From NCBI RefSeq assembly GCF_004010955.1, contig NZ_CP025227.1, positions 2,604,001 to 2,668,000 on the forward strand: DNA of 64,000 nucleotides. Reading direction: 5' to 3'. Under the pieces are notes generated by a model that saw only the letters and a list, made by a program, of their open reading frames with translations, made no database searches and was not told where the DNA came from. The position numbers and the translations under genes are program-made. Position 1 is the first letter of the stretch. Each line of letters starts with the position of its first letter. Source of the DNA: Actinomyces wuliandei (lineage in GTDB: Bacteria; Actinomycetota; Actinomycetes; Actinomycetales; Actinomycetaceae). Below, piece by piece: positions 13,301-21,203 of this stretch.

Positions 13301-14308
13301 GCAGGCGGTGGCGGTCACCGAGGGCAGTACCTCAATGGTGCGCTGGTCGGCCACGGCGAAGGAGGAGACCTCCTCGACCTCGTCGCCAAAGAAGTCCACG
13401 CGCACCGGACGGGGCTCGGTAGGTGGGAACAGGTCGAGGATGCCGCCACGCACCGCGTACTGGCCACGGGCCTCCACCATGTCTACGCGCGTGTAGGCGG
13501 CTGCCTCCAGGCGCTGGGCCACGTCCTCCAGGCTGGTGGCCAGCCCGGGGGCCAGGTGCACCGGCTCCAGGTCGCCCAGCCCCGCGATGACGGGGGCCAG
13601 GAGAGCCCGGACGGGAACCACCAGGACGCGCACGGGGCCGCGCGGAGCCGTCGGCGGGTCGGCCCGGCCGTGGACGGGCTGGGCGGGCTCGCCTCCGCCT
13701 CCTTCCCCAGACCTTTGCCCGGCAGAGGTGCCGCCGGGCGTCGCGGGCTCACCGTCCTCGGGGTGGGCTAGGCGGCGCAGGACGGTCAGGCGGCGGGCCA
13801 CGGTGTCCGAGCGCGGCGAGAGCCGTTCGTGCGGAAGAGTCTCCCAGGCGGGGAAGACAGCCACGTCGGGGTCCGGCAGATAACAGCGCAGGGCAGCGGC
13901 GAGCTCATCGGCCTCCCGTCCGGTGGCAGTGACCACCAGCAGGGGTGTGCTGCCGGGTGGGTGGGTGGCACCAGTGGCGTCAGCCGGGCCGACTGCCGCG
14001 TGTGTGTGGGCAGAGCCTGTGCCAGCGGAACCTGCGGGGAGCGGCTGCCCGGCCGCTGCGGCCACGCCGTCCTCACCCAATGCCATGGCGGCCAGGAGAG
14101 CGGGCCGGGCTCCGGCGGCCACGACCAGGCTGTGCTCGCCGCGCACGGGCGCGGCTGCGGCACGCACGGTCCGGACGGTTTCCGGGTCGGTCAGCAGCGG
14201 GGGAAGGAGGGCGGTCAGGCGCACGGCGCAGAGTGTAGGCCCGTCAGGGACCAGGGGCACTCGCTCCGGGGCCGAGCGTGTGGACACCCCTCCCCACCCT
14301 GGCCGCAC
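10328..14308 (-). CDS. mfd: Transcription-repair coupling factor
   Basis: This 1326-residue Mfd is close to or somewhat longer than the usual ~1150-1200. Mfd is an SF2 DNA translocase that pushes stalled RNA polymerase off lesions and recruits UvrA. Visible features in order: a UvrB-homology N-terminal module (LPHERLSPRSDTVARRL, DLFPP, VRVDFFGDEVEE), the CarD-like RNAP-interacting domain (GDLVVHAQHGVGRFVEL), helicase motifs I (GDVGYGKTE) and II (DEEQRFGVEH), the TRG/RecG-like region (LHQLRGRVGRGRERAYAYF) and a TRCF C-terminal domain. An Ala/Gly/Thr-rich loop follows residue ~100. Conserved sequence begins at LTALLPPLLTDPETVR, so the start may lie downstream of 14308 (GTG at 14284 or 14224); no candidate has a good ribosome site. 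Confidence 0.95.
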   Translation of the reverse strand: MRPGWGGVSTRSAPERVPLVPDGPTLCAVRLTALLPPLLTDPETVRTVRAAAAPVRGEHSLVVAAGARPALLAAMALGEDGVAAAAGQPLPAGSAGTGSAHTHAAVGPADATGATHPPGSTPLLVVTATGREADELAAALRCYLPDPDVAVFPAWETLPHERLSPRSDTVARRLTVLRRLAHPEDGEPATPGGTSAGQRSGEGGGGEPAQPVHGRADPPTAPRGPVRVLVVPVRALLAPVIAGLGDLEPVHLAPGLATSLEDVAQRLEAAAYTRVDMVEARGQYAVRGGILDLFPPTEPRPVRVDFFGDEVEEVSSFAVADQRTIEVLPSVTATACRELVLTPQVRQRAHDLTDSVPGAADMLDKIAQGIAVEGMESLAPVLVDRMVPLLELVGDRLTVLLEPERIRKRAEDLAATTTEFLAAAWTSAASGGTVPVDLSAAAFAHLGEARALALGSNLGWWALTSLPSGPDDEQLALVDPRTYRGELDTAVKDLGEMARQGWSVVVATDGPGPGRRMAQLLADGDVPARVVTHLTQPEELGWQDTGEGGTGDGVVRVTQVSAGHGFLAEGPRLALVAESDLTGRAPAAPSRRRTLPARRTRRSVDPLSLHAGDLVVHAQHGVGRFVELTRRSVGTGRAGKAAASREYLVIEYASTRRGQPGDRLLVPTDALDQVTKYVGGDNPALNKMGGADWQRTKSRARRAVREIAGELVRLYAARSATTGHAFSPDTPWQAELEEAFAYTETPDQLATIDDVKADMERTQPMDRLVCGDVGYGKTEIAVRAAFKAVQDGKQVAVLVPTTLLVSQHAETFTERYAGFPVTVSQLSRFQDAEESRKVLEGLASGAVDVVIGTHRLITGQVRFKDLGLVIIDEEQRFGVEHKETLKALRTDVDVLSMSATPIPRTLEMAVTGLREMSTLATPPEDRHPILTYVGRYETKQVSAAIRRELLRDGQVFFVHNRVEDIDATAARLAELVPEARVATAHGQMGEQRLERVIDSFWRKEIDVLVCTTIVETGLDVTNANTLIVDRADRMGLSQLHQLRGRVGRGRERAYAYFLYPSDRPLTETALERLRTIASNADLGAGMQVAMKDLEIRGAGNLLGGEQSGHVAGVGFDLYVRMVAEAVDTYKKSLVGKGGVLPGQVGDVSGAAGDDPGDLGDAELRVELPVDATVPEDYIPHERLRLEAYTRFAAARTDAEVEDVLEELTDRYGPVPEPTRLLAALARLRALAARLGVAEIVAQGKSVRFAPVNLNDSGRTRVARLYPGTVVKPATRTIVVPAPGASARMGSSAVGGEELLSWAEVLLHAVVEGDDSYETEATRYRRR

Positions 14309-14427
14309 ATCTTCAGGACGTCTCCACCTACCACCTGTCAGCAGAGTGACGCCACTGCGCGGAGCAGGACCTCAGTAGCGTCCGAGACGGACCCGAAGAT
14401 GTGCAGCAATCAGGTGGGCTGTACCGC

Positions 14428-15405
14428 TCAGGCCCCGTGCGGGATGGGGCCGACGAGCTCGTGGGCCTGGTAGGGCTCCTCCAGGTAGGCCACATCCTCC
14501 TCGCTGAGCTCCAGCTCTAGGGCGCGCACGGCGTCATCGACCCGGCTCGGCTTTGAGCAGCCGACGATCGGTGCAGCCACGCCCTTGGCCCAGTGCCAGG
14601 CCAGTGCCACGTCGGACATGGCCACCTCACGACGCTGCGCCACCTCAGCCACCCGGGTGACGATCGGCATGTCCACCTCACGCCCACCGTCGTACTTGCT
14701 GCGCATCACCGTGTCCGTGGTGGAGCGCACCGAGTCGGAGTCCCAGGTCGGGCGGGTCAGGTGGCCGGAGGCCAGCGGGCTGTACGGGGTCAGCGAGACG
14801 TCATACTGGCGGCACACGGGGATGAGCTCACGCTCGTCCTCGCGGTAGAGCAGGTTGTAATGGTTCTGCATACTGGAGAACCGGGTCCACCCGCTGGCGT
14901 CGGCCACCACCTGCATGGTGTGGAGCTGGTAGCCGTACATGGCCGAGGCACCCAGTGCCCGCACGCGCCCGTCGGCAACAAGCCGATGGAGAGCCTCCAT
15001 GGTCTCCTCAATGGGGGTGTCGTAGTCGAAGCGGTGGATGATGTAAAGGTCGAGGTAGTCAGTGCCCAGGCGCTCCAGGGTGCCGGTGATCTCACGCTCG
15101 ATGGCCTCACGCGACAGGTGCCCCTCGTTGAAGTAGACCTTGGAGGCCAGCACCACGTCCTCACGGCCGACGCCGAGGTTGCGCAGCGACTGCCCGATGA
15201 AAGTCTCGCTGGTGCCCCGGGCGTAGACATTCGCGGTGTCGATAAAGTTGACACCGAGCTCCAGCGCCCGGGCGATGACCTCCTGGGTGGCAGGCTGGTC
15301 GATGACCCATTGGTGGGTGTCGGGGAAGACCTCCCCGAAGCTCATGCCACCGATGCACAGCCTGGGGATGGTGATGTCCGTGGCGCCGAGGGTCGTGTAC
15401 TCCAT
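14428..15405 (-). CDS. Aldo/keto reductase
   Basis: This 325-residue NADPH-dependent oxidoreductase is of the aldo/keto reductase superfamily. It shows the N-terminal MEYTTLGATDITIPRLCIGGMSFG typical of YajO/YakC-like members (N-terminal residues MEYTTLG), the active-site region NFIDTANVYARGTSE (Asp, Tyr), LASKVYF (Lys), YLDLYIIHRFDYDTP (His) and the cofactor end GCSKPSRVDDAVRAL. The substrate cannot be read from sequence. The ATG at 15405 is chosen because AAAGGAG lies 8 nt upstream and family homology begins there; the open frame extends 58 codons further without similarity. It sits between mfd and the second adhesin on the same strand. Confidence 0.9.
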   Translation of the reverse strand: MEYTTLGATDITIPRLCIGGMSFGEVFPDTHQWVIDQPATQEVIARALELGVNFIDTANVYARGTSETFIGQSLRNLGVGREDVVLASKVYFNEGHLSREAIEREITGTLERLGTDYLDLYIIHRFDYDTPIEETMEALHRLVADGRVRALGASAMYGYQLHTMQVVADASGWTRFSSMQNHYNLLYREDERELIPVCRQYDVSLTPYSPLASGHLTRPTWDSDSVRSTTDTVMRSKYDGGREVDMPIVTRVAEVAQRREVAMSDVALAWHWAKGVAAPIVGCSKPSRVDDAVRALELELSEEDVAYLEEPYQAHELVGPIPHGA

Positions 15406-15717
15406 GTCTGGGTCTCCTTTAACCGCTTTACCCGTACGTCCTGCCGGTACGCGCTGCCCGTGGAGGCACCTTAAGACTCCCCGTGCGGACGGCGTCGCGC
15501 AAGACCCCAGGCTGGCCCTGCGAGGACCCCTGTGCGAGGCCCCCTGTGCCGACCGCAACAGCGCGTGACGTGGCAGCACAAAGACGGGAGGGGGCCGCTC
15601 ACCGGTGGGTGGTGGGCGGCCCCCTCCTTGGTGTGGGGCTCAGTACCGTTGCCAGGGTGCCTGGGTCACGGTCCTGGGCCCGCAGGTGGTCGCGCGGTCG
15701 TCCTCACAGGGCGGGCG
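15406..15717. other. Intergenic region between adhesin 2 and the aldo/keto reductase
   Basis: About 310 bp holding the adhesin 2 terminator (15587-15627) and, by position, the promoter of the reductase gene. No credible gene was seen. The open frames across it are shadows without a ribosome site. Confidence 0.5.
15587..15627 (-). terminator. Rho-independent-type terminator for adhesin 2
   Basis: GGAGGGGGCCGC (15587-15598) pairs perfectly over 12 bp with GCGGCCCCCTCC (15616-15627) across a 17-nt loop. In the minus-strand direction the stem is followed by CGTCTTTGT, a short T-containing tail. It lies about 90 bp after the adhesin 2 stop. Confidence 0.7.
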
Positions 15718-18700
15718 TCACGACCGGCGGCGGCGCAGGAGCGCGACCCCTCCGGCAATTGCTGCCAGGGCGACGGCGACCGGGAGCAGCACCGTGGCAC
15801 CAGTCCTGGCCAGGGAGCCCGTGGGCCGGGCCGCGGAGCTCGCCTGGGTCTTCCCAGGATCTGCCGAGCCAGTGGTCACACCAGCCACACCGGACGAGGC
15901 GTTCGCAGCAGCCGAGGCACTCGACCCGTCCGTGGGCTCCCCAGTCGGCTCCTCACTCGGGTCCTCAGTCGGCTCCTGCGAGGGGTCGGTTTCCTTCGGC
16001 TCCGGTTTCTCGTAGGTGTTGACCGCCTTCAGCGCCACCACCTGGTCCTTGTTGACGATCGGAGCCGTCAGGGACTCCTTGGACGGACCCGTCAGCGTGT
16101 AGCCGTCAATCCCGGCCGCCTCGGTGTCCTCGACCAGCGTGCACGTGGTCCCCAGGGGGAGCTGCTTGTCAGGGCTGACGGTCTCGCCCGCCTTGACGCT
16201 CAGCGTGCCCTCCGACCCGTCGGTGCAGGTGTAGGAGAAGGAGAACTTTTTGTCCGCGATCTCGTCGTCCGCGCCGGTGGCAACCTTGGTCAGGCTGAAG
16301 GTGCCGGTGTGGGCCGTGTAGGTGTTGGTGAAGGTCGTGGCGACAACCTCGCCTTTGGCCGTGACAGCCACCTCCTGCTCCCCGGACGCGGCCAGGTCGT
16401 AGCCCTCCACCTGGGCGGCGCCCTCGTTCTCCGTCACGGTGCACTCGGTGCCCACCGGGAAGGTCTGCTCAGCCTCGACGACCTGACCGTCCGCCTTGGC
16501 GCTCAGCATGCCCTGGGAGCCGTCGGTGCAGGTGTAGGAGAAGGAGAACTCCGTGTCGCTGACCTCAGCGCCCTCAGCCTTCTTGGCCACCGAGAAGGTG
16601 CCCCGGTGCGCGGTGTAGGTGTTGGTCACCTCCACCGCCACGCCGGAGCCCTCGCTCACCGTGACCGTGGCCTGCTCGCCCTCGACGGCCGAGCCGTCCA
16701 CGGTGACGGTGGTGGAGCGGTCAGCCCCATCCACGTCGGCAGCGCGCTCGGTGACGACACACTCACCCACGGGGACCCCCACCTGCGCGGACTCGCCAGC
16801 CTTGACCCTCACCTCGCCGGAGGGGTTGGACCCGTCCTCGGTGGTGCAGGTGTAGTCGAAGACGAACTCCTGGGGGGCCTTGGCTGAGGCGTCGCCCTCA
16901 ACCGTCTTGGCCACCTGGAAGCCTCCGGTCAACTGAGTGTAGGTGTTGGTGAGGACCACCGCGGTGGTGGCGTCCTTGGCGATGGCGAAGGACGAGCCGG
17001 TCTGGCCCTCCACCGTCGTGCTGGTCGCCAGTGCGTACCCGGCCTGGGAGGCGTCCTCCTCGCTGACCGTGCACTGGGTGCCCACGGGCAGGCTCGGGCC
17101 GTTGACGGTGGCACCACCGGTGACGCTGAGCGTGTCGGTCTGCGTGGTGCCGTCAGGCAGCACGCACTGGTAGGTCACGGAGTAGGAGCCGCCCCCGAAG
17201 TCACCGTCGCCGACCACCTGCTTGGCCACGGAGAAGGTGCCCGTGTCCTGGGAGTAGGTGTTGGTGGCGCTCACGGGCGTGTCCTCGCCGGCGACAACGG
17301 TCACCTGGGTCGCGGAGAGCCCGGTGTCCACGGAGTAGCCCTGCCTGGCGGCGGAGCCCTCCTGCTCGCTCACCTCGCACTGGGCGCCTGCGGGCAGCTC
17401 AGGCGATGTCACCGCGGTCCCGTCGGCCGGGACCTGGAGGGTGCCGCTCTCACCCGTGGAGCAGGTGTAGTCGAAGGCGAAGGTGTCACCGGAGAAGTCA
17501 CCGTCACCAGCCACGGACTTGGCCACGGAGAAGGTGCCCGTGTCCTGGGAGTAGGTGTTGGTGGCGCTCACGGCCACCGGGGCGTCCTGGGAGATGGTCA
17601 CTGTGGACGCCGACAGCTCAGAGTCCACGGAGTACCCCTCCCGGGCCGCGGACTGGGCGTCCTCGCTGATCTCACAGGTCGTGCCCCCGGGAAGCTCGGG
17701 GCCGCTGACCGCCTCACCGGTACCGGGAGCCTCCAGGCTGCCCGTCGTGCCCTCGGAGCAGGTGTAGTCGAAGGCGAAGGTGTCACCGGAGAAGTCACCG
17801 TCACCAGCCACCGTCTTGGCGATGGTGAAGGTGCCCGTACGAGCGGTGTAGGTGTTGGTGAAGGAGGCCTGGGCCACCACCGTGGTGCCGGCGGTGACAC
17901 GCACACGCTGGGACAGGGGCGCCTCCAGGTCGTAGCCGCTGATCTCGGCCGAGTCGGTCGACTCGGCGACGGTGCAGGTGGTGCCGACTTCGAAGGAGTC
18001 GGTGGCGCGCACCGGCTGGCCGTCACCCTTGGCTGTCAGGGTCCCCTCGGTGCCGTCGGAGCAGGTGTAGGTGAAGGAGTAGTCCTTGGACTCCGCGCCC
18101 GGGGCACCGTCAACGGTCTTGACGACCTCGAAGGTGGAGGGGTCGGCCTTGACGACGTTGGTCAGCTCAGCACCCAGGACCTGCTGGTCCCGGATCGTCA
18201 GGCTGCTGGTCGGGACCCCACCCACCACGAACAGGCCCTCGCCCCAGCTGTAGCCCTCAGGCAGGGCGATGGAGGGAGCGGCCTCGGTCAGGGTCACCAC
18301 GGTCCCGGCGGGGAAGGTCACCGACGGGTCCGGGCCCACGAAGACGTTCTTGCGTCCCATGGTGACCTCGAAGGAGGCGGTGCCACCGGTCCTGGCGTCG
18401 TTGAGGGTCCCCGGAGCGGTCCAGCCGGGGTAGCTGTCCTGCGTCGCGCCGTTGGGCAGCTCGTAGGCCAGGTTGACGGTGAAGGTCGAGCCTGCGGGCA
18501 CGTGGTCGGAGGCGGGACCGGTCAGGTACTTGTCCAGGGAGAAGGTGCCGTAGCCGGCCTCCATGGTGACGGTGAGGGAGAAGGAGTCCAGGAAGGACCT
18601 GGACGCGTCCCGCTCGAAGGTCGTGCCGTCAATAGCCACGTAGTTCTCGTAGCGGAACCCGGGCACGGCCTTGCCGTCCTCGGCGGTGACAGCGGCGGTG

Positions 18701-19743
18701 TAGATCAACTGGTAGTTGCTGCTGGGGGCGAAGGGGCCGGTGAGCACGATCCGCGCGCTCTGGCCGGAGTCGGTCTCCTGGCCGTAGACCACCTTGACGC
18801 TGAACTCGCCCAGCTCGGTGGTCCTGGAGGACTCGGCGCCGTTGGCCAGGACTACCCGGGCAGTCTGCGGGTCGGGCTGGTCCGCGGAGTTGCGCCGGAT
18901 GAGCTGCCACCTGGACAGGTCCTCAGGGAAGGACTGGCCGGGGCCCAGGAGGTCAGTGAGCTCGATCTCGTGGACGGTCTTGCCGTCAAAGACCCTGTTG
19001 AGCCCGTTGGCCGCGTACTCCTCCTGGAGCCTCTCGGCCCCGAAGCCGATGGTCCAGGTCACCCCGGTGGACAGCTCGGACATGCCGGTGGCGCCCTTGG
19101 TCAGGGCGTCAGGAGTGTACCTGGCCACCTGCCCGAGGATCCCGCCCTCGGCGGGCAGGTCCACGGAGACCGTCTCGGAGCCGTTGATGGTGAAGGGGAG
19201 CTCCTCCTCGGTCGTGGCGGCGACGGCCAGCGTCTGGATCTTGCCGGCCCCGGAGACGTTCTTGTACCCCTTCGCGATCTGGTCCGGCAGGACCTCGTTG
19301 AAGGTGCAGGTCATCGTCGTCTGCGTGATCGCACAGGTACCGACCTCGGTCTCCTGCCCGTCGATCATGTGGGTGAAGGCCCGGGTCTGGGGCACCCGGA
19401 AGTTCAGCTCGGCAGGCAGGCCGACGGAGAAGGAGTCCCCGTCCTTGAGCCCGGCCTCGGACGCGTCCCAGCTGAAGGTCAGCAGGGCGATGGATGTGCC
19501 CGCGACGAGCTGCCCGGACTCCGGGTTCTCCGAAGCGTCGGTCTTGGCCAGTGCCAGGTTGGACACCTTGATGCCGGTGTTGACGTCAGCGTGTGCGGGG
19601 ACGGGTACCACTACCGGGACCACCAGGGTGAGCACCATGGCCAGCAGGGCCAGGCACGTACCTGTGCGGAAGGCACCCTTTCCGGGCACCGCCGCACCAA
19701 CGGCATTGGACTTCATAGACGAGACTTTCTCGAGACTGAGCAT
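15718..19743 (-). CDS. LARTG-anchored surface adhesin with seven CnaB-like (DUF5979-type) repeats
   Basis: This 1341-residue protein is a paralogue of the 6055-9876 adhesin, with a signal peptide ending VPAHADV. The N-terminal Ig-like adhesin domains (~55-525) have the same architecture, including the motifs TFSWDAS and TMTCTFNE. Seven repeats of ~95-105 residues (~528-1244) follow, then a Pro/Glu/Ser spacer, LARTGA (~1309), a hydrophobic helix and RRRRS. Repeats two to four are nearly identical at the DNA level, with a 297-bp period. The Lys/Glu/Asn placement suggests one isopeptide bond per repeat, and the two Cys per repeat could add a disulfide (both inference). I chose ATG 19743 because AGGAG lies 5 nt upstream; the frame stays open to 20016 without signal-peptide character. 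Confidence 0.88.
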   Translation of the reverse strand: MLSLEKVSSMKSNAVGAAVPGKGAFRTGTCLALLAMVLTLVVPVVVPVPAHADVNTGIKVSNLALAKTDASENPESGQLVAGTSIALLTFSWDASEAGLKDGDSFSVGLPAELNFRVPQTRAFTHMIDGQETEVGTCAITQTTMTCTFNEVLPDQIAKGYKNVSGAGKIQTLAVAATTEEELPFTINGSETVSVDLPAEGGILGQVARYTPDALTKGATGMSELSTGVTWTIGFGAERLQEEYAANGLNRVFDGKTVHEIELTDLLGPGQSFPEDLSRWQLIRRNSADQPDPQTARVVLANGAESSRTTELGEFSVKVVYGQETDSGQSARIVLTGPFAPSSNYQLIYTAAVTAEDGKAVPGFRYENYVAIDGTTFERDASRSFLDSFSLTVTMEAGYGTFSLDKYLTGPASDHVPAGSTFTVNLAYELPNGATQDSYPGWTAPGTLNDARTGGTASFEVTMGRKNVFVGPDPSVTFPAGTVVTLTEAAPSIALPEGYSWGEGLFVVGGVPTSSLTIRDQQVLGAELTNVVKADPSTFEVVKTVDGAPGAESKDYSFTYTCSDGTEGTLTAKGDGQPVRATDSFEVGTTCTVAESTDSAEISGYDLEAPLSQRVRVTAGTTVVAQASFTNTYTARTGTFTIAKTVAGDGDFSGDTFAFDYTCSEGTTGSLEAPGTGEAVSGPELPGGTTCEISEDAQSAAREGYSVDSELSASTVTISQDAPVAVSATNTYSQDTGTFSVAKSVAGDGDFSGDTFAFDYTCSTGESGTLQVPADGTAVTSPELPAGAQCEVSEQEGSAARQGYSVDTGLSATQVTVVAGEDTPVSATNTYSQDTGTFSVAKQVVGDGDFGGGSYSVTYQCVLPDGTTQTDTLSVTGGATVNGPSLPVGTQCTVSEEDASQAGYALATSTTVEGQTGSSFAIAKDATTAVVLTNTYTQLTGGFQVAKTVEGDASAKAPQEFVFDYTCTTEDGSNPSGEVRVKAGESAQVGVPVGECVVTERAADVDGADRSTTVTVDGSAVEGEQATVTVSEGSGVAVEVTNTYTAHRGTFSVAKKAEGAEVSDTEFSFSYTCTDGSQGMLSAKADGQVVEAEQTFPVGTECTVTENEGAAQVEGYDLAASGEQEVAVTAKGEVVATTFTNTYTAHTGTFSLTKVATGADDEIADKKFSFSYTCTDGSEGTLSVKAGETVSPDKQLPLGTTCTLVEDTEAAGIDGYTLTGPSKESLTAPIVNKDQVVALKAVNTYEKPEPKETDPSQEPTEDPSEEPTGEPTDGSSASAAANASSGVAGVTTGSADPGKTQASSAARPTGSLARTGATVLLPVAVALAAIAGGVALLRRRRS
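17190..17880 (-). repeat. Tandem 297-bp coding repeats in adhesin 2
   Basis: Blocks of ~45-55 bp recur almost unchanged one period apart. For example, the segment starting at 17231 recurs at 17528, and that at 17461 recurs at 17758. The period is 297 bp, or 99 codons, so copy-number change by slippage or recombination would keep the frame. These encode CnaB-like repeats two to four. Confidence 0.75.
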
Positions 19744-20081
19744 CACTGCTCCTGGGGAAATATGACAATCCAGAGTATGGAGGCCCACCCGCCACCCACA
19801 AACGCTAGAAGCCAGTGGACACAGTATTTTACGCAACCGATGCCCAGATAACGGGCCGTACGTCCGCCATGCGTTCCCGGCCTCACAGTACGAATCCCCC
19901 TGCCGACCACAGCCTATTAGTATCGTGATCCCAGACATCAGGAGGCGGAGAAATACGTCGCTACCTCCGTGAGACATCCCGGCCCACCACGCCCCCGCAT
20001 CCACCCGGACTGGCACCGTGCCCGTGGCACCGCGAGCGCCAGGGCGACCACCCAGCCAGTCGGCCTGCCCGGCCGGGACGG
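19744..20081. other. Intergenic region upstream of adhesin 2
   Basis: About 340 bp between prs and adhesin 2, holding the adhesin ribosome site and, by position, its promoter. It has AT-richer patches (19821-19835 and 19911-19930). TACTAAT on the minus strand (near 19917) is a possible -10, but I could not pair it with a clear -35. No gene was seen; the upstream-extended adhesin frame here lacks coding character. Confidence 0.45.
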
Positions 20082-21065
20082 CTAGGCGCCCATGGCGTCG
20101 AAGAGGGAGGTGATGCTGCCGTCATCAAACACGGCCTTGACGGCGCGGGCCAGCAGTGGGGCGATCGGCAGGACCGTCAGCTGCTCGAACTGCTTGCCCG
20201 TAGGGATCGGGAGCGTGTCGGTGACGATGACCTCACGCGCGCCGCAAGAGGAGAGACGGTCTACCGCAGGCCCGGAGAGCACGCCGTGGGTGGCTGCCAC
20301 GATGACGTCCTTGGCTCCGGAGCCCAGCAGGACCTGGACCGCCTTGGCGATCGTGCCCCCAGTGTCGATCATGTCGTCAACCAGGACGCAGGAGCGCCCC
20401 TCCACGTCACCGACCACCCGGTTGGCCACGGACTCGTTGGGGCAGGTGACGTCACGCGTCTTGTGGACAAAGGCCAGGGGGGTCCCGCCCAGGGCGCTGG
20501 CCCAGCGCTCGGCCACACGGATACGTCCCGCGTCCGGGGAGACCACCGTGGCGTTGGCGGGGACCACCCGGGTCCGCACGTAGTCCACCAGGACAGGCTG
20601 CGCCCACAGGTGGTCCCAGGGACCGTCAAAGAACCCCTGCTCCTGGGAGGTGTGCAGGTCCACGCTCATGAGGCGGTCCGCGCCCGCCGTCTGGTACAGG
20701 TCCGCCACCAGACGGGCCGAGATGGGCTCGCGCCCCAGGTGCTTCTTGTCCTGACGGGCGTAGGGGAAGAAAGGCGCCACCACGGTAATACGCTTGGCCG
20801 AGGCCCGCTTGAGGGCGTCAACCATGATGAGCTGCTCCATGAGCCAGTCATTGACACGGTCACCGTGGGACTGCAGCACGAAGGCGTCGCAGCCCCGCAC
20901 CGACTCGTTGAAGCGGACGTAGGTCTCCCCGTTGGCGAAGTCGTAGGCGGTGGAGGACAGGACCTCCGTCCCCAGCTCTGCGGCGACCCCCTGGGCCAGC
21001 CCGGGGTGAGCCCGCCCGGAGACGATGACCAGCCGCTTCTCGCCGGTGGTGATGATGCCCGTCAT
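20082..21065 (-). CDS. prs: Ribose-phosphate pyrophosphokinase
   Basis: This 327-residue enzyme makes PRPP from ribose-5-phosphate and ATP for nucleotide, histidine and tryptophan synthesis. Family landmarks are FANGETYVRFNESVRG, the PFFPYARQDKKHLGREPI flexible-loop region, the metal-binding DLHTSQEQGFFDGP, VVSPDAG, and the PRPP loop CVLVDDMIDTGGTIAKA. Length and order are those of a normal class I enzyme. ATG 21065 has AAGGGA about 9 nt upstream; the open frame continues 27 codons further without homology. It lies downstream of glmU on the same strand, the common bacterial glmU-prs order. Confidence 0.96.
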   Translation of the reverse strand: MTGIITTGEKRLVIVSGRAHPGLAQGVAAELGTEVLSSTAYDFANGETYVRFNESVRGCDAFVLQSHGDRVNDWLMEQLIMVDALKRASAKRITVVAPFFPYARQDKKHLGREPISARLVADLYQTAGADRLMSVDLHTSQEQGFFDGPWDHLWAQPVLVDYVRTRVVPANATVVSPDAGRIRVAERWASALGGTPLAFVHKTRDVTCPNESVANRVVGDVEGRSCVLVDDMIDTGGTIAKAVQVLLGSGAKDVIVAATHGVLSGPAVDRLSSCGAREVIVTDTLPIPTGKQFEQLTVLPIAPLLARAVKAVFDDGSITSLFDAMGA

Positions 21066-21203
21066 GACATAGATCCCTTCTCGCCGCCGCCGCGGCTGTG
21101 GTGCGTGGCCGTACCTGTGCTGCGGCAGCCGTGCAGTGGCGCACACTGCCGCTGGTGCCGGCGGGAGCCGCGAGCAGGTGCCCGCCAGGCTCCCGCCCCG
21201 GTC

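Noticed and set aside
15990..18170. CRISPR-like spacing of repeated short sequences
   Set aside because: The repeats are in-frame coding repeats of a surface protein with a 297-bp period. There are no short direct repeats with unique 30-40-bp spacers and no cas genes.
19744..20016. N-terminal extension of adhesin 2 to 20016
   Set aside because: The extension has no homology or signal-peptide character, while ATG 19743 has AGGAG at correct spacing and begins shortly before the signal peptide.
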